Assembly (NCBI GenBank): GCA_046330075.1
Contig: JAXLTL010000002.1
Span: forward strand, 62,001-126,000
DNA from: JAJTFW01 sp046330075
GTDB lineage: Bacteria > Bacteroidota > Bacteroidia > AKYH767-A > OLB10
Reading direction: 5' to 3'
DNA: 64,000 nt
The position numbers and the translations under genes are program-made. The notes beneath the pieces were generated by a model. That model saw only the letters and a list, made by a program, of their open reading frames with translations. It was not told the origin of the DNA and made no database searches. Each line of letters starts with the position of its first letter. Within the stretch, counting starts at the first letter, position 1. Below are positions 42,630 to 52,265 of the stretch, one piece after another.

Positions 42630-45134
42630 CTAGAACTGTTGTCCGATGGTGAAGTGGAAGTTGCCTTTGTTTACACCGCTGCGGCCTTCAACTTCATCAA
42701 AACCATAGCCCCAGTCAAGTCCTAAGAGACCAAACATCGGCAGGAAAATACGTACACCGATACCGGCAGAGCGTTTGATATTGAGTGGGTTGAAGTTTTT
42801 TGCTCCGAGATAGTTGTTTCCTCCCTCCAGGAATGCCAGGGTGTAGATGGTGGCTGAAGGATTGAGTGATACCGGGAAGCGAAGCTCCATCGTATACTTG
42901 TTATAGGTGGTTCCGCCGATGGTATTTCCGGAAATAGATGGTGTTACGGTGTTGTTCTTATACCCGCGCAGACTGATGATTTCACGGCCGTCAAGGGCGA
43001 ATCCGCTCAATCCGTCTCCACCGAGGTAGAAACGTTCGAAGGGTGAGAATCCGATGTCGCTGTTATAGTATCCGAGTATGCCCAACTGTGCACGGCTGAA
43101 CAATACGAACTGTCCCATACTCTTGTAAAATGCAGTGCTGAATTTCCACTTATGATATTCTATCCATTTGTATTTCCTGGAAGCTTCTGCTGTGGCATAG
43201 TCTGTTCCTTTATCCATTAAACTCCAGGGTGGAGTGGCCTGAATCGTAAAGCTGATCTGTGATCCGTTCCGGATCCAGATAAGTCCGTCAACGGAATTTC
43301 GGGAGATTGTTTGCTCGAAGTTCAGGTTGTTGGAAGTACCGTCGCTGAAGAGGAAGGTGCCCGACCATTGATCAAGCGAATAGCGTTGGTAAGTAAGTTC
43401 ATGATAGATCTGGAAAAAGTCATCCGGCTTTTTAAGTCGTCGTCCCAAACCAACAGAAACTCCGCTGATTTTTAATACGGACCGGTTGGCATCACCGCGC
43501 GGTAATCCATCGGTTTGAATCGATTCGTATACGCTTACGCTGAGGGCATTTGGTTTCTTTCCTCCAAGATAGGGCTCGGTGAATGAAGCGTTATAACTCT
43601 GGAAGTATCTGCCGTTAGACTGGAAGCGCAAACTGAGACGTTGTCCGTCACCGGTGGGCAGCGGCGACCAGGTTTTTGTTTTGAAGATGTTGCGCGCAGA
43701 GAAGTTGTTGAATGAAATACCAAGCGTTCCAACTACACCGGCACCACCGCCCCAGCCACCCGATAATTCCAGCTGATCAGAAGGGCGTTCTTCAACTACA
43801 TATTCAATGTCAACGGTTCCATCAGCCGGATTCGGCTTCGGGTTAACAGAGAGTTTCTCCTGATCGAAGTAGCCCAGCTGCGCAAGTTCACGTTGTGTAC
43901 GGATGATATCGGTACGATTGAAAAGTTCGCCCGGCTTGGTGCGGATTTCCCGCATAACCACCTTGTCGTTGGTTTTGGTATTGCCTTTTACGGTTACCCG
44001 GTTGATGGTAGCCTGCTTCCCTTCATAGATGCGCATTTCAAGATCAATGGAGTCGTTCTCGACATTTATCTCCACCGGATTTACCTGGAAGAAAAGATAA
44101 CCATCGTCCATGTACAGTGAACTGACATCGCGTTGCGTCTGACTCATGAACAATCCTTCGTCAAGTTTTGCCTGATTGTAAATATCGCCTTTTTTGATGC
44201 CGAGTGTCTGACTCAGTACTGCTGATGAATACTTGGTGTTTCCCACCCAGGTGATATCACGGAAATAGTATTTACGCCCTTCATTGAGCCATATTTCTAC
44301 GTTTACAGAACGGTTGTTGAATTTATAAACGGAATCTTTAAGAATACTTGCATCACGATAGCCTTTGGACGCATAGCTGGTGCGCAGTTTCTCTTTGTCT
44401 TTTTCCAGTGCTTCTTCACTGAATTTTGAATTATTGAAAATCTTATACCAGCCTTTGATCTTGGTGCCTTTCATTTTCCGGCGTACTTTCTTCGTCGAAA
44501 ATTCAGTGTTGCCATGTACGATAACATCGTTGATACGCACTTTACGGCGGTTACTGATGGCAATGCGCATCAATTCCTGATTGGGACCTCCAACCGTGTC
44601 TTTTTCCGTCTTGATATTGATGTCGATAAAGAGGAAGCCTTTGTCAACATAATAGTCTTTGATTTGATTGCGGGTGAGGAACACCAGGTTTTCAGTAATA
44701 ACTTTTCCTTTTGCCAGCTGAATTTTGTCGCGCAGTTTTTCTGCTTCGTTTTTGCTGATACCGGAGAAAGCAAAGCGTGAAAGCCGCGGGCGTTCTGTTA
44801 ATTTGAAATTGAGGAAGATTTTGTCGCCAATGACTTTGGTTGCAACTACCTTGATGTCGGCCAGGAGTCCCTGCTTCCAGAGATTTTCGATCGCTTTTGC
44901 GATATCATCGCCCGGCACTTTATAGCGGTCACCAATATTGAGTCCCGTAAGCGTGATCAGTACACTTTCATCCAGATACTGGACGCCGCTGATGGTAATA
45001 CCACCGAGTTCGTATTCTTTCGGGTTGTTATAATCGAATGCATCGATACCTCCGCCGATGGTTTCTACCTGCCCAAAGGTGGCAGCAGATATGAAAAGCA
45101 GGAAGGAGGAAAGAAGCAGCAGGAATTTACGCAT
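42630..45134 (-). CDS. bamA: Outer-membrane protein assembly factor BamA
   Basis: This 834-aa Omp85 protein inserts barrels into the outer membrane. After the signal peptide (FLLLLSSFLLFISAATFG) come five POTRA domains (starting near ITISGVQYLDESVL, LSRFAFSGISKNEA, INDVIVHGNTEFS, FRDITWVGNTKYS and INRVTVKGNTKTND). A 16-strand barrel from about residue 455 follows, with GLDWGYGFDEVEG and a last strand FHFTIGQQF ending in Phe. The start overlaps uppS by 8 bp. Confidence 0.95.
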   Translation of the reverse strand: MRKFLLLLSSFLLFISAATFGQVETIGGGIDAFDYNNPKEYELGGITISGVQYLDESVLITLTGLNIGDRYKVPGDDIAKAIENLWKQGLLADIKVVATKVIGDKIFLNFKLTERPRLSRFAFSGISKNEAEKLRDKIQLAKGKVITENLVFLTRNQIKDYYVDKGFLFIDINIKTEKDTVGGPNQELMRIAISNRRKVRINDVIVHGNTEFSTKKVRRKMKGTKIKGWYKIFNNSKFSEEALEKDKEKLRTSYASKGYRDASILKDSVYKFNNRSVNVEIWLNEGRKYYFRDITWVGNTKYSSAVLSQTLGIKKGDIYNQAKLDEGLFMSQTQRDVSSLYMDDGYLFFQVNPVEINVENDSIDLEMRIYEGKQATINRVTVKGNTKTNDKVVMREIRTKPGELFNRTDIIRTQRELAQLGYFDQEKLSVNPKPNPADGTVDIEYVVEERPSDQLELSGGWGGGAGVVGTLGISFNNFSARNIFKTKTWSPLPTGDGQRLSLRFQSNGRYFQSYNASFTEPYLGGKKPNALSVSVYESIQTDGLPRGDANRSVLKISGVSVGLGRRLKKPDDFFQIYHELTYQRYSLDQWSGTFLFSDGTSNNLNFEQTISRNSVDGLIWIRNGSQISFTIQATPPWSLMDKGTDYATAEASRKYKWIEYHKWKFSTAFYKSMGQFVLFSRAQLGILGYYNSDIGFSPFERFYLGGDGLSGFALDGREIISLRGYKNNTVTPSISGNTIGGTTYNKYTMELRFPVSLNPSATIYTLAFLEGGNNYLGAKNFNPLNIKRSAGIGVRIFLPMFGLLGLDWGYGFDEVEGRSGVNKGNFHFTIGQQF

Positions 45135-45879
45135 GTTCGGATTTCAGTTGTTCGGATGTTTTCCCAAACCGGCGTTCCCGTTTTTGAAAATCGAGGATGG
45201 CTTCATAGAGATCTTCTCTTCTGAAATCAGGCCATAATTTTTGGGTGAAGTATAATTCGGCATAAGCGATTTGCCAGAGCAGGTAGTTGCTGATTCGGGC
45301 TTCTCCGCTGGTTCGGATCAGCAGTTCGGGGTCGGGCCAGGCTGATGTGTTGAGATGCCTGCTGATCGTTTCTTCGTTGATTTCTTCCGGCTTCAGCTCC
45401 CCGGCTTTCACTTTGCGTGCAATTTCCTGCACAGCATGAGTGATCTCCCAACGTGAACTGTAGCTGAGTGCCAGTACCAGTGTCATCCGGGTGTTGCCGG
45501 CTGTTTCATCGATGCACTTCTTCAGGTTTTTAATTACACGCGATGGCAGTGAGTCCGTGTTACCAATGGTCGCTAAACGGATGTTGTTTTTCATCAGCGT
45601 TGGCGTCTCTTTGGCAATGGTGTCAACCAGAAGGTGCATTAAAGCATCAATTTCAAAGCGCGGACGATTCCAGTTTTCTGTACTGAAAGCATATAGTGTG
45701 AGCACTTCTACTCCCAGTTCTGCAGCACCTTCTACAGTGTCACGTACGGCTTTCACGCCACTTTCGTGTCCGAAGGTGCGGATTTTACCCTGCTTCTTGG
45801 CCCAGCGTCCATTCCCATCCATAATGATGGCTACATGGCGCGGTAGTCGCTGCAGGTCGATCTGGTCCTTTGTTGTCAT
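45127..45879 (-). CDS. uppS: Isoprenyl (undecaprenyl) diphosphate synthase
   Basis: This 250-aa cis-prenyltransferase makes the C55 lipid carrier for cell-wall and LPS building. The catalytic D21 is in AIIMDGNGRWAKK. Further motifs are GHESGVKAVRD, LTLYAFSTENWNRP, LALSYSSRWEI, DPELLIRTSGEARISNYLLW and AYAELYFT. Length is normal. It sits between the PorG-like genes and bamA. Confidence 0.95.
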   Translation of the reverse strand: MTTKDQIDLQRLPRHVAIIMDGNGRWAKKQGKIRTFGHESGVKAVRDTVEGAAELGVEVLTLYAFSTENWNRPRFEIDALMHLLVDTIAKETPTLMKNNIRLATIGNTDSLPSRVIKNLKKCIDETAGNTRMTLVLALSYSSRWEITHAVQEIARKVKAGELKPEEINEETISRHLNTSAWPDPELLIRTSGEARISNYLLWQIAYAELYFTQKLWPDFRREDLYEAILDFQKRERRFGKTSEQLKSEHA

Positions 45880-45956
45880 GGAATCAGGGACGCAAATGTA
45901 ATAAATGCAGCGTCCTGTTACTGTCCGGATTTGAGATTAACGCACCCTTAACGCAA

Positions 45957-46799
45957 TTACCAGAGTTTTATTCTGAAAGGCCGGCAACTATCAATATATT
46001 TCTTCGATAAAGTATAGGTGACCTGTACTCCGGTGAATACATAAAAGTCTTTGTGGCTGCGATCTCCTCTCTGCCGTCCTACGTTTCCTCCGGGTGCCGA
46101 ATTGAAACTTGGATCACTAAAATACTCAGCCTCACGACCATTTTCTTTGCGAATGGCGATCGGATCCGCATATACTGAACTTACATCGTCCAGATAATCA
46201 GTGTATACCTGACGAACACCGCTTTCAATGGTAACCCCGAAACGTCGGGCAATCTTGAATTTTATTCCTCCGCCAAAAACAAAGGCAGCCGTGATCCGGT
46301 GATATGGATTTCGAGCTGATCCTGCAAGACCTTGTCCTTCAGTCCCTAAAGGTTGCAGCGCAACCCATTCACCGTTGAGTTCGGCCTTTGGATTAAAATG
46401 AAACACCGCCAATCCGGTCATCAGATAAGGACTCCATTTGGCGAAAGGACTAGCTGTTTGATAGGGGAAAAAGTTGAATTCAAATTGGGTCGTCAGCTCA
46501 ATAATATGCGACCGGAAACTCAGATTGCGGTTCTTACTCCATTCATTATCAGATTTTGAATCGGATGCATGGATATGACCATAGTTGATGCCAGCCTTGA
46601 AGGCCCAGTGGTTACTGTAGCTTCTGCGATATAACACTCCAATGCCGGGATCTAAAAAACGGGTATCGTACATGGTAGGGTCGAGGTCACCTTTATAACC
46701 CATCACGCCGATGATAAAACCAGCTTCACGGGATTGGGAATATCCTTGCAAGCAGCTGATTGATAGCAGAATAAAGAGTAGTAACGAACGCGTCTTCAT
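45957..46799 (-). CDS. PorG-like outer-membrane protein (DUF6089), second cluster copy
   Basis: This 280-aa protein has a signal peptide from MKTRSLLLFILLSISCLQGY. It shares with its paralogues GLAVFHFNPKAELNGEWVAL, QPLGTEGQG, TDYLDDVSSVYADP and a late GDRSHKDFYVFTGVQVTYTL. The start at 46799 is chosen because the 13 codons upstream are not signal-like. It lies between the first PorG-like gene and uppS; this order (PorG next to uppS and bamA) agrees with what I recall for Porphyromonas. Confidence 0.8.
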   Translation of the reverse strand: MKTRSLLLFILLSISCLQGYSQSREAGFIIGVMGYKGDLDPTMYDTRFLDPGIGVLYRRSYSNHWAFKAGINYGHIHASDSKSDNEWSKNRNLSFRSHIIELTTQFEFNFFPYQTASPFAKWSPYLMTGLAVFHFNPKAELNGEWVALQPLGTEGQGLAGSARNPYHRITAAFVFGGGIKFKIARRFGVTIESGVRQVYTDYLDDVSSVYADPIAIRKENGREAEYFSDPSFNSAPGGNVGRQRGDRSHKDFYVFTGVQVTYTLSKKYIDSCRPFRIKLW

Positions 46800-46875
46800 G
46801 TCTTGTCCCTGAACGCCGGAAACCAATATTAATTGCATCCCCGGACGGGAATTTCAGGCACAAAGGTAAGAAGGA

Positions 46876-47784
46876 TCAGAATATGGGGAAATTGGTACGG
46901 CCGGTACGGATCTTATAATGTACGCTTACCATGAAAAACATGTAGGCGTCTTTGTCACGGGGGTCGCCGCGTTGCTGTCCGTCCATACTGGCTTCTTCGC
47001 TTAAACCAAGGCTTGGGTCAGACAATTGAGCCGCCACTTCGCCGTATTTCTGGCGGATGGCCTCCTGATCGTAGTAGGTCTTGCTGACATCGTCAATATA
47101 ATCGGTAAAGGTTTTGCGGACACCGAATTCAAATCCTACACCCCAGCGACGGTTGAAGAAATAGCGTCCGCCAATACCTACAGGAATGCAAATCTGTGTA
47201 CGCTTATATTTTTCACGGGCAGGAGAGATCCCCTGGCCTTCTGTACCCAGAGGCTGTAACTCGTACCATTTATCTCCTAATTCACCTTTCGGGTTAAAGT
47301 GGAAGACACCGATGCCGATGAACCCATACATAGAGCCTTCAAACGAAGTGGTACGACGTACGCCTCTCAAACGGTAGATACCACCCTCACGTTGAGAGAG
47401 CAGAGCCGCTTCGAAGTTTACATTGAATTCGTAGATGTTTGACTTAAAGTTCAGGTTACGGTTATTGCGGAAGAATTCAGTGGTCAGCTTGTCGTCACCA
47501 CGTACTTGTCCGTAAGTAAGGTGAGGGTGCAGGGAGAAAAAGGGAGTGAGTTTATAACGTAATCCAACAGAAACAGCCGGACGGGTAAGGCTCAGCTCAA
47601 GGTCTTTGAAACCATTTGTTCCAATTTGATTTGCACCGCCTAGCTCACCAAGGAAGTTGGTGGCGCCGAGGCCAAAACTCCATTCGTAACGGTACGCTTT
47701 CCAGCGTGCACGCAGCCTTTGTGCTTCACTCACAGAAGTGAAGAAAGTGAGGAACGCAAAACAGATCAGTAGGTGTTTCTTCAT
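46876..47784 (-). CDS. porG: PorG-like outer-membrane protein (DUF6089), first cluster copy
   Basis: This 302-aa protein has a signal peptide (MKKHLLICFAFLTFFTSVSE). YEWSFGLGATNFLGELGGAN opens the barrel. YGFIGIGVFHFNPKGELGD, YELQPLGTEGQG and TDYIDDVSKTYYD are the family hallmarks, and GDPRDKDAYMFFMVSVHYKI closes it. It lacks an OmpA domain. PorG is a T9SS outer-membrane component linked to the PorK/N ring; the assignment of this copy rather than its neighbour is a judgement from start and length. Confidence 0.72.
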   Translation of the reverse strand: MKKHLLICFAFLTFFTSVSEAQRLRARWKAYRYEWSFGLGATNFLGELGGANQIGTNGFKDLELSLTRPAVSVGLRYKLTPFFSLHPHLTYGQVRGDDKLTTEFFRNNRNLNFKSNIYEFNVNFEAALLSQREGGIYRLRGVRRTTSFEGSMYGFIGIGVFHFNPKGELGDKWYELQPLGTEGQGISPAREKYKRTQICIPVGIGGRYFFNRRWGVGFEFGVRKTFTDYIDDVSKTYYDQEAIRQKYGEVAAQLSDPSLGLSEEASMDGQQRGDPRDKDAYMFFMVSVHYKIRTGRTNFPIF

Positions 47785-47867
47785 AGCGGTTTGGTGGGGC
47801 CTTCGGACAAAAGTAATATTTTTCCTATTTATCCGGTGGTAAAATTTTATACGTTTTGGCGAGCGGC

Positions 47868-48746
47868 TTAGTTTCTTGTGTCAAGGCCCCAGTTAAGCTT
47901 CTTGCGCAAAGTATCGAGGAAGTTGCTGCTGCCGATCCTCACAAGGTTCATGGTGAAATCTTCCCGCCTGACGGCCAGTGAAATGGCAGAGTCAATGGTG
48001 ACAGACCGGGAGTCGAGGGACGCCAGGAAATATTGGCTACGGCCCTGAACCTCAAGGGATATGACGTTTTGGTCAGACACTACGATCGGCCGTACATTCA
48101 GGTTGTGGGGGGCTATCGGGGTGATCACAAAGTTGCCCGAGTAGGGGGCTACAATAGGACCGCCACAACTCATCGAATAGCCGGTTGATCCGGTTGGGGT
48201 GGCAATAATGAGGCCGTCGGCCCAGTATGAATTTAGATATTCTCCGTTCAGGAAGGTATTGATGATGATCATACTGGAGCTGTCCTTTTTGTGTATGGTC
48301 AGCTCGTTTAAGGCATAATTGACTCCGCCGAACAGGTTTCGGTTCGATTCGAGGCGGAGCAACCGTCGTTTATCCAGGGAGTAATGTCCTTTTACCAATG
48401 CTTCGATGGAGTTCGAGATGTCTTCGGTACTCACGGCGGTGAGAAATCCCAATCTGCCGACGTTGATGCCTACAACCGGAATTCCACTGTCCTGTACCAG
48501 CGTAAGCGTGTCGAGGATGGTGCCATCGCCACCAAGACTGAAAAGAAAATCTACTTTACCCCGGATTTCTGACCCGGAATGAAATGCATTGAGGTCGGTA
48601 AGTCCGTCAGTGAGCTGGCGGATCTGGTGAAGAAAGGGCTGGTAACAATAGAGTTTGCAGTTGTGTTTCTGCAGTTCTTTCAACAATTCCCGAATGAAAG
48701 GAAAATGCTCTTCGGCAATTTGTCGTGCATACAAGGCAATTTTCAT
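47868..48746 (-). CDS. nadK: NAD kinase
   Basis: This 292-aa enzyme phosphorylates NAD to NADP. The GGDGT motif is at residues 72-76 (FSLGGDGTILDTL), followed by GINVGRLGFLTAV, the second motif DGLIIATPTGSTGYSMSCGG and PIAPHNLNVRPIVV. Length is normal. It is read in one direction with the TamA-like gene before it and the PorG genes after. Confidence 0.95.
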   Translation of the reverse strand: MKIALYARQIAEEHFPFIRELLKELQKHNCKLYCYQPFLHQIRQLTDGLTDLNAFHSGSEIRGKVDFLFSLGGDGTILDTLTLVQDSGIPVVGINVGRLGFLTAVSTEDISNSIEALVKGHYSLDKRRLLRLESNRNLFGGVNYALNELTIHKKDSSSMIIINTFLNGEYLNSYWADGLIIATPTGSTGYSMSCGGPIVAPYSGNFVITPIAPHNLNVRPIVVSDQNVISLEVQGRSQYFLASLDSRSVTIDSAISLAVRREDFTMNLVRIGSSNFLDTLRKKLNWGLDTRN

Positions 48747-48815
48747 ACTCTACGAAAGTAGCATAAATACCTTTCAGGTATTCGGGCTCCGGAGTATACT
48801 TTCAGCGTTGGCTTG

Positions 48816-50222
48816 TTAAAAAACGGTACCCATTCTGAAATAGAGCCCCTGGTCACCCACCTTGGTCATGGCATACTCAAAACGGATAACCACATCGTAG
48901 TAGGTGATCAGGTCGAGGCTCATTCCATAGCCGTATTGCCAGGTATTGCTGAGTTTGTTCTGATTTCCGAACAGTTGATCTGATACATAGCCGGCATCAA
49001 AAAAACCGTTCAGGTGCATCGTTATCGGAAAACGCCGGAATTTTGAAGAATTGAGAAAACCGAACTGATAGATTCGTTGCGGAAGGATGTTGAATTTGAG
49101 ATTTGACCTGAAGAGGGCATAATCCTGTCCGTTCAATACGTAGAGGTCGTATCCTCTGATGTATTCAAGTCCATACCCGAGTGCTCTGCGGTTGAAATAG
49201 GGACCCTGATCGCGTTGCAGTATCCGGCCTTTCACCGCCGCACCGGTATACCATCGGCCGCCGAGGGGTTTATAGTACCGAAGTCCCATGGCCAGCGCCC
49301 AGATATCAGGTTCATGCGGTAAAATGCCGATTCCTGTTTTGGCGACTTCGAGTTCATACAGCACTCCTTTTAAAGCATAAGGCTGATAGTCGCGACGGTC
49401 ATAGCGATAACTCCAGGCAATGCCGATGTGTTGCTGGATGGTTCCGCCATCATCAAAGTAGTGCGGGTTCAGCAAGGGTACTGTATCAGCCACTTCAGAT
49501 CTCCTGTAGTCGATGGTGGTGTTGTAATAGTTATACATCCCTTTCCGTTTGGTGAAACGGACGTAGGTCTGCATTTCTTCCCGCACAAAATCATCGGGGT
49601 TTTTATAGAACTGGAGTTTATTGTCGAGCGTATTGTAGGCAATTTCTTTTTGCCGGGTCATGTAAAATCCGGTGCTGAGTCCCCAGGTGAGTTTTTTGTT
49701 CAGATACGGGATGGTATAATAAAGTCCTAACCTGCGTGAATAGCCGAATAAAGCCTGGGCCTGAAGGATATCATCGCGTCCGGTGAAATTATCCTGCCGG
49801 AGATACATCCCGTAATTGGAGCGGCTGAAGTCTTTTTTGTGGAACCATTCAGTGAAGTTGCGATCGGCAATTTCAAATACCGGTGATGGCCATAAATACC
49901 ATCTTTCTGTGAGATTGATGTGGATGACCACATGGTTGTTTAACCCCTGAAAATATTTGATATCGACAAAATTGAACAGGGCAATGTTCATCAGGTTCTG
50001 CCGGCTTTGTTCAATGGCCGATTCAAGGATGTACATCTGCAACGTGTCGCCCACATGAAACGTAAGTTCGCGGTTGACGATGTATTCACGGGTGCGCCTG
50101 TTACCGGTAATGACAATCTGGTCGATGATGGAAGGCTGCAGCCGGATACTGTCGAGCAGTTGTTGCGCTGCGCTTACAGAAGAGATAAACAGAAAGGCGA
50201 TGAGGAGGAGCAGACTGCGCAT
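48816..50222 (-). CDS. BamA/TamA-family outer-membrane protein with one POTRA domain
   Basis: This 468-aa protein has a signal peptide (LLLLIAFLFISSVSAAQ). It contains a single POTRA domain (QIVITGNRRTREYIVNREL, FNFVDIKYFQGLNNHVVIHI) and then an Omp85-type barrel (RQDNFTGRDDILQAQALFGY, WSYRYDRRDYQPYALKG, RRALGYGLEYIRGYD) ending in MGTVF. The family includes factors for outer-membrane insertion or transport; this short form with one POTRA has no assigned role that I know. It lies 69 bp upstream of nadK. Confidence 0.8.
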   Translation of the reverse strand: MRSLLLLIAFLFISSVSAAQQLLDSIRLQPSIIDQIVITGNRRTREYIVNRELTFHVGDTLQMYILESAIEQSRQNLMNIALFNFVDIKYFQGLNNHVVIHINLTERWYLWPSPVFEIADRNFTEWFHKKDFSRSNYGMYLRQDNFTGRDDILQAQALFGYSRRLGLYYTIPYLNKKLTWGLSTGFYMTRQKEIAYNTLDNKLQFYKNPDDFVREEMQTYVRFTKRKGMYNYYNTTIDYRRSEVADTVPLLNPHYFDDGGTIQQHIGIAWSYRYDRRDYQPYALKGVLYELEVAKTGIGILPHEPDIWALAMGLRYYKPLGGRWYTGAAVKGRILQRDQGPYFNRRALGYGLEYIRGYDLYVLNGQDYALFRSNLKFNILPQRIYQFGFLNSSKFRRFPITMHLNGFFDAGYVSDQLFGNQNKLSNTWQYGYGMSLDLITYYDVVIRFEYAMTKVGDQGLYFRMGTVF

Positions 50223-50237
50223 GGGTGCGAAGAAAAC

Positions 50238-50269
50238 AAAAAATCCTGACCGCTTTGCAGGGCCAGGAT
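50238..50269 (-). terminator. Terminator-like hairpin after the CBS gene
   Basis: ATCCTG (50243-50248) pairs with CAGGAT (50264-50269), with two further GC pairs inside. On the minus strand it is followed by a T-rich run (A-rich 50233-50243 on the plus strand). It lies between the CBS and TamA-like genes. Confidence 0.55.
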
Positions 50270-50284
50270 CTGAGTAACCAACGG

Positions 50285-51022
50285 TTAAATGTTGAGATAG
50301 TTCATCAGCGATTCGTACCGGTTTTTCAGGTCTTCCGAATGTTCACTTTGATGATAAGAGGCTATAACATGATAATCGAGGCGGAAGAAAGAAGCCAGTA
50401 TGCGGCTGAGATCCACTTTGTCGATTTTAAGGGTTAATTCGATACGTGAAGGATCAGGGGTGGCAGAAACTCCTGCACTGAGGATATGCGCACCGTCAGA
50501 TTCTACAACCTGTGCGATATGACTCATGGAATAATCTAACAATGCAATGTCAAGAATAATGATTCCACCGGGAGTATACACACTTTTACTTTCAGCGAAA
50601 TACGACACCAGGTCATTTACCGTCACCAGACCGATGTACTCCTGTTCATTGTTCAAAACCGGCACCAGGTCCAGTTTATGCTGAGAAGCCAGCTTGGTAA
50701 TATCGTATACGTGTTGATTTTCGTATACGAACACCCGGTGGTAACGGATTCCTGCAGCCTCAATGGTTTGCATCGACACCGTTGGGTTTTTTACGTCTGA
50801 TTTGTAGATGAGTCCGAGGAATTCACGTCCCTTAAGTACCGGCAACGCGTTGACCCTGAGTTCGTCCATCCATGTAAGCGCACGGCCGCAGCTGTCAGTA
50901 GGCTTCAGCGGAGGTACGTTGTCGGAGATTAATCGGGCGGCAAACATAAGCGTAGTTTCTTGTGTAACGGGCTCGGATTCTGTAAAGTTCGGCGCAAACA
51001 TAAGAAGTTCTTTCATTTCCAT
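50285..51022 (-). CDS. CBS-domain protein
   Basis: This protein of up to 245 aa has a tandem CBS pair: LISDNVPPLKPTDSCGRALTWMDELRVNALPVL with GREFLGLIYKSDV, then HDITKLASQH-like YDITKLASQHKLDLVPVL with QEYIGLVTVNDLV. After them comes an ACT-like segment (GGIIILDIALLDYSMSHIAQ). It probably senses a nucleotide; the ligand is unknown. The first 25 residues are not typical, and the ATG at 50947 is a good alternative start. A TAGGTTTG box lies at 51080-51073. Confidence 0.78.
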   Translation of the reverse strand: MEMKELLMFAPNFTESEPVTQETTLMFAARLISDNVPPLKPTDSCGRALTWMDELRVNALPVLKGREFLGLIYKSDVKNPTVSMQTIEAAGIRYHRVFVYENQHVYDITKLASQHKLDLVPVLNNEQEYIGLVTVNDLVSYFAESKSVYTPGGIIILDIALLDYSMSHIAQVVESDGAHILSAGVSATPDPSRIELTLKIDKVDLSRILASFFRLDYHVIASYHQSEHSEDLKNRYESLMNYLNI

Positions 51023-51072
51023 TCGGGTGTTTCTAATTGACTTTTCTTACAGGAATCGTTATCCGTTGTTTG

Positions 51073-51080
51073 CAAACCTA
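51073..51080 (-). promoter_or_regulatory. -7 box of the CBS gene promoter
   Basis: TAGGTTTG on the minus strand is an exact TAnnTTTG. Transcription would start near 51066, about 45 nt upstream of the first ATG. The divergent pdxJ has TAATCTTG at 51127-51134 on the plus strand. Confidence 0.5.
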
Positions 51081-51141
51081 CACAGAAAAGAGTATGCCGA
51101 ACTTTCCGGAATTGTAAGGTTATTATTAATCTTGCAACGTG

Positions 51142-51870
51142 GTGACAAAGCTAAGTGTAAACATTAACAAAATCGCTACGCTGAGAAATGCGCGTGGCGG
51201 AAATATGCCCGATTTGTTGCGTGCTGCAGCCGATATCGAGCGTTTTGGTGCCGATGGCATTACAGTGCATCCCCGTCCGGATGAACGTCATATCCGTTAC
51301 CGCGATGTATATGATCTGAAGAAGGTTGTTACGACCGAGTTTAACATCGAGGGATATCCGTCACCTGATTTCATCGCGCTGATCAGGGATGTGCGCCCCG
51401 AACAGGTTACCCTTGTGCCTGATCCTCCGGGAGTTCTTACGTCCAATGCCGGCTGGGATATGATCACTCATCAGGTTTTTCTATGCGAAATGGTGGATTT
51501 GTTCAAATCCTTACAATGCCGTGTAAGCCTGTTTGTTGACCCGTTGCCCCATATGATTGAAGCAGCTGCTGGTACAGGTACCAATCGTGTTGAATTGTAT
51601 ACCGAAGCGTATGCGTCGGGATTTCGGTTAAATCCGGATGATGCGTTGAAGCCGTACCTGATAGCAGCACGAAAAGCCGACGAAATGGGCTTAGGCCTCA
51701 ATGCCGGTCACGACCTGAATCTCGAGAATCTGGGTTATTTCCGCCGCATGATCCCCAATTTACTGGAAGTAAGTATTGGTCACGCTTTAATCAGTGATGC
51801 TTTGTACATGGGTTTGGAAGAAACGATCCGTCTCTATAAACTGGCTTTGCAGGATCAGACGGAAGACTGA
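51142..51870 (+). CDS. pdxJ: Pyridoxine 5'-phosphate synthase
   Basis: This 242-aa TIM-barrel enzyme condenses 1-deoxyxylulose 5-phosphate with 3-amino-2-oxopropyl phosphate to form vitamin B6 phosphate. Motifs are TKLSVNINKIATLRNARGG, ADGITVHPRPDERHIRY, EFNIEGYPS, QVTLVPDPPG, VSLFVDP, VELYTEAYA and LNAGHDLNLEN. The start is GTG; two adjacent GTG codons at 51139 and 51142 fit, and the second matches the usual MTKLSVN. The box at 51127-51134 implies a transcript with almost no leader. Confidence 0.93.
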   Translation: MTKLSVNINKIATLRNARGGNMPDLLRAAADIERFGADGITVHPRPDERHIRYRDVYDLKKVVTTEFNIEGYPSPDFIALIRDVRPEQVTLVPDPPGVLTSNAGWDMITHQVFLCEMVDLFKSLQCRVSLFVDPLPHMIEAAAGTGTNRVELYTEAYASGFRLNPDDALKPYLIAARKADEMGLGLNAGHDLNLENLGYFRRMIPNLLEVSIGHALISDALYMGLEETIRLYKLALQDQTED

Positions 51871-51881
51871 AATCCCGGTGA

Positions 51882-52265
51882 TTATCCTTCTGTTGGTTCC
51901 CAGAGTTCAATCTTGTTTCCGTCAGGATCCATGATCCATGCGAAGTTGCCGTATGGCTGCCGGTCGATCTCTCCAACGATGGTGACACCTTCTTCACGCA
52001 GTTGTTCAAGAAGCAGATCGAGGTTTTTTACACGGAAATTGATCATGAAGGGTGATGTGGAAGGTTTCAGGTAATCAGTGCCTTTTTTGAAAAAGGAGAA
52101 TACAGTAGATCCTTGTTTTCCCGTATCCTGTTCTTTCCACTGGAAACTGTCGTATCCTTTGCCTCCAAAGTTCAACCCCAGATGTTTATCGTACCATGCC
52201 TGCAGTTCTTTTGAATTTTCAGTGGTAAAGAAGATACCACCAATACCTGTTACCCGATCACTCAT
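51882..52265 (-). CDS. VOC-family (glyoxalase-like) protein
   Basis: This 127-aa protein has the two-module VOC fold: VTGIGGIFFTTENSKELQAWYDKHLGL at the start, FMINFRVKNLDLLLEQLREEGV in the middle, and YGNFAWIMDPDGNKIELWEP with the metal-site Glu at the end. Members are metal-dependent isomerases, dioxygenases or resistance proteins; the substrate here is not evident. It overlaps the M48 gene by 8 bp. Confidence 0.85.
   Translation of the reverse strand: MSDRVTGIGGIFFTTENSKELQAWYDKHLGLNFGGKGYDSFQWKEQDTGKQGSTVFSFFKKGTDYLKPSTSPFMINFRVKNLDLLLEQLREEGVTIVGEIDRQPYGNFAWIMDPDGNKIELWEPTEG

Noticed and set aside
51023..51141. Riboswitch or attenuator between the CBS gene and pdxJ
   Set aside because: The interval is fully used by two divergent promoter boxes; no conserved fold is visible.
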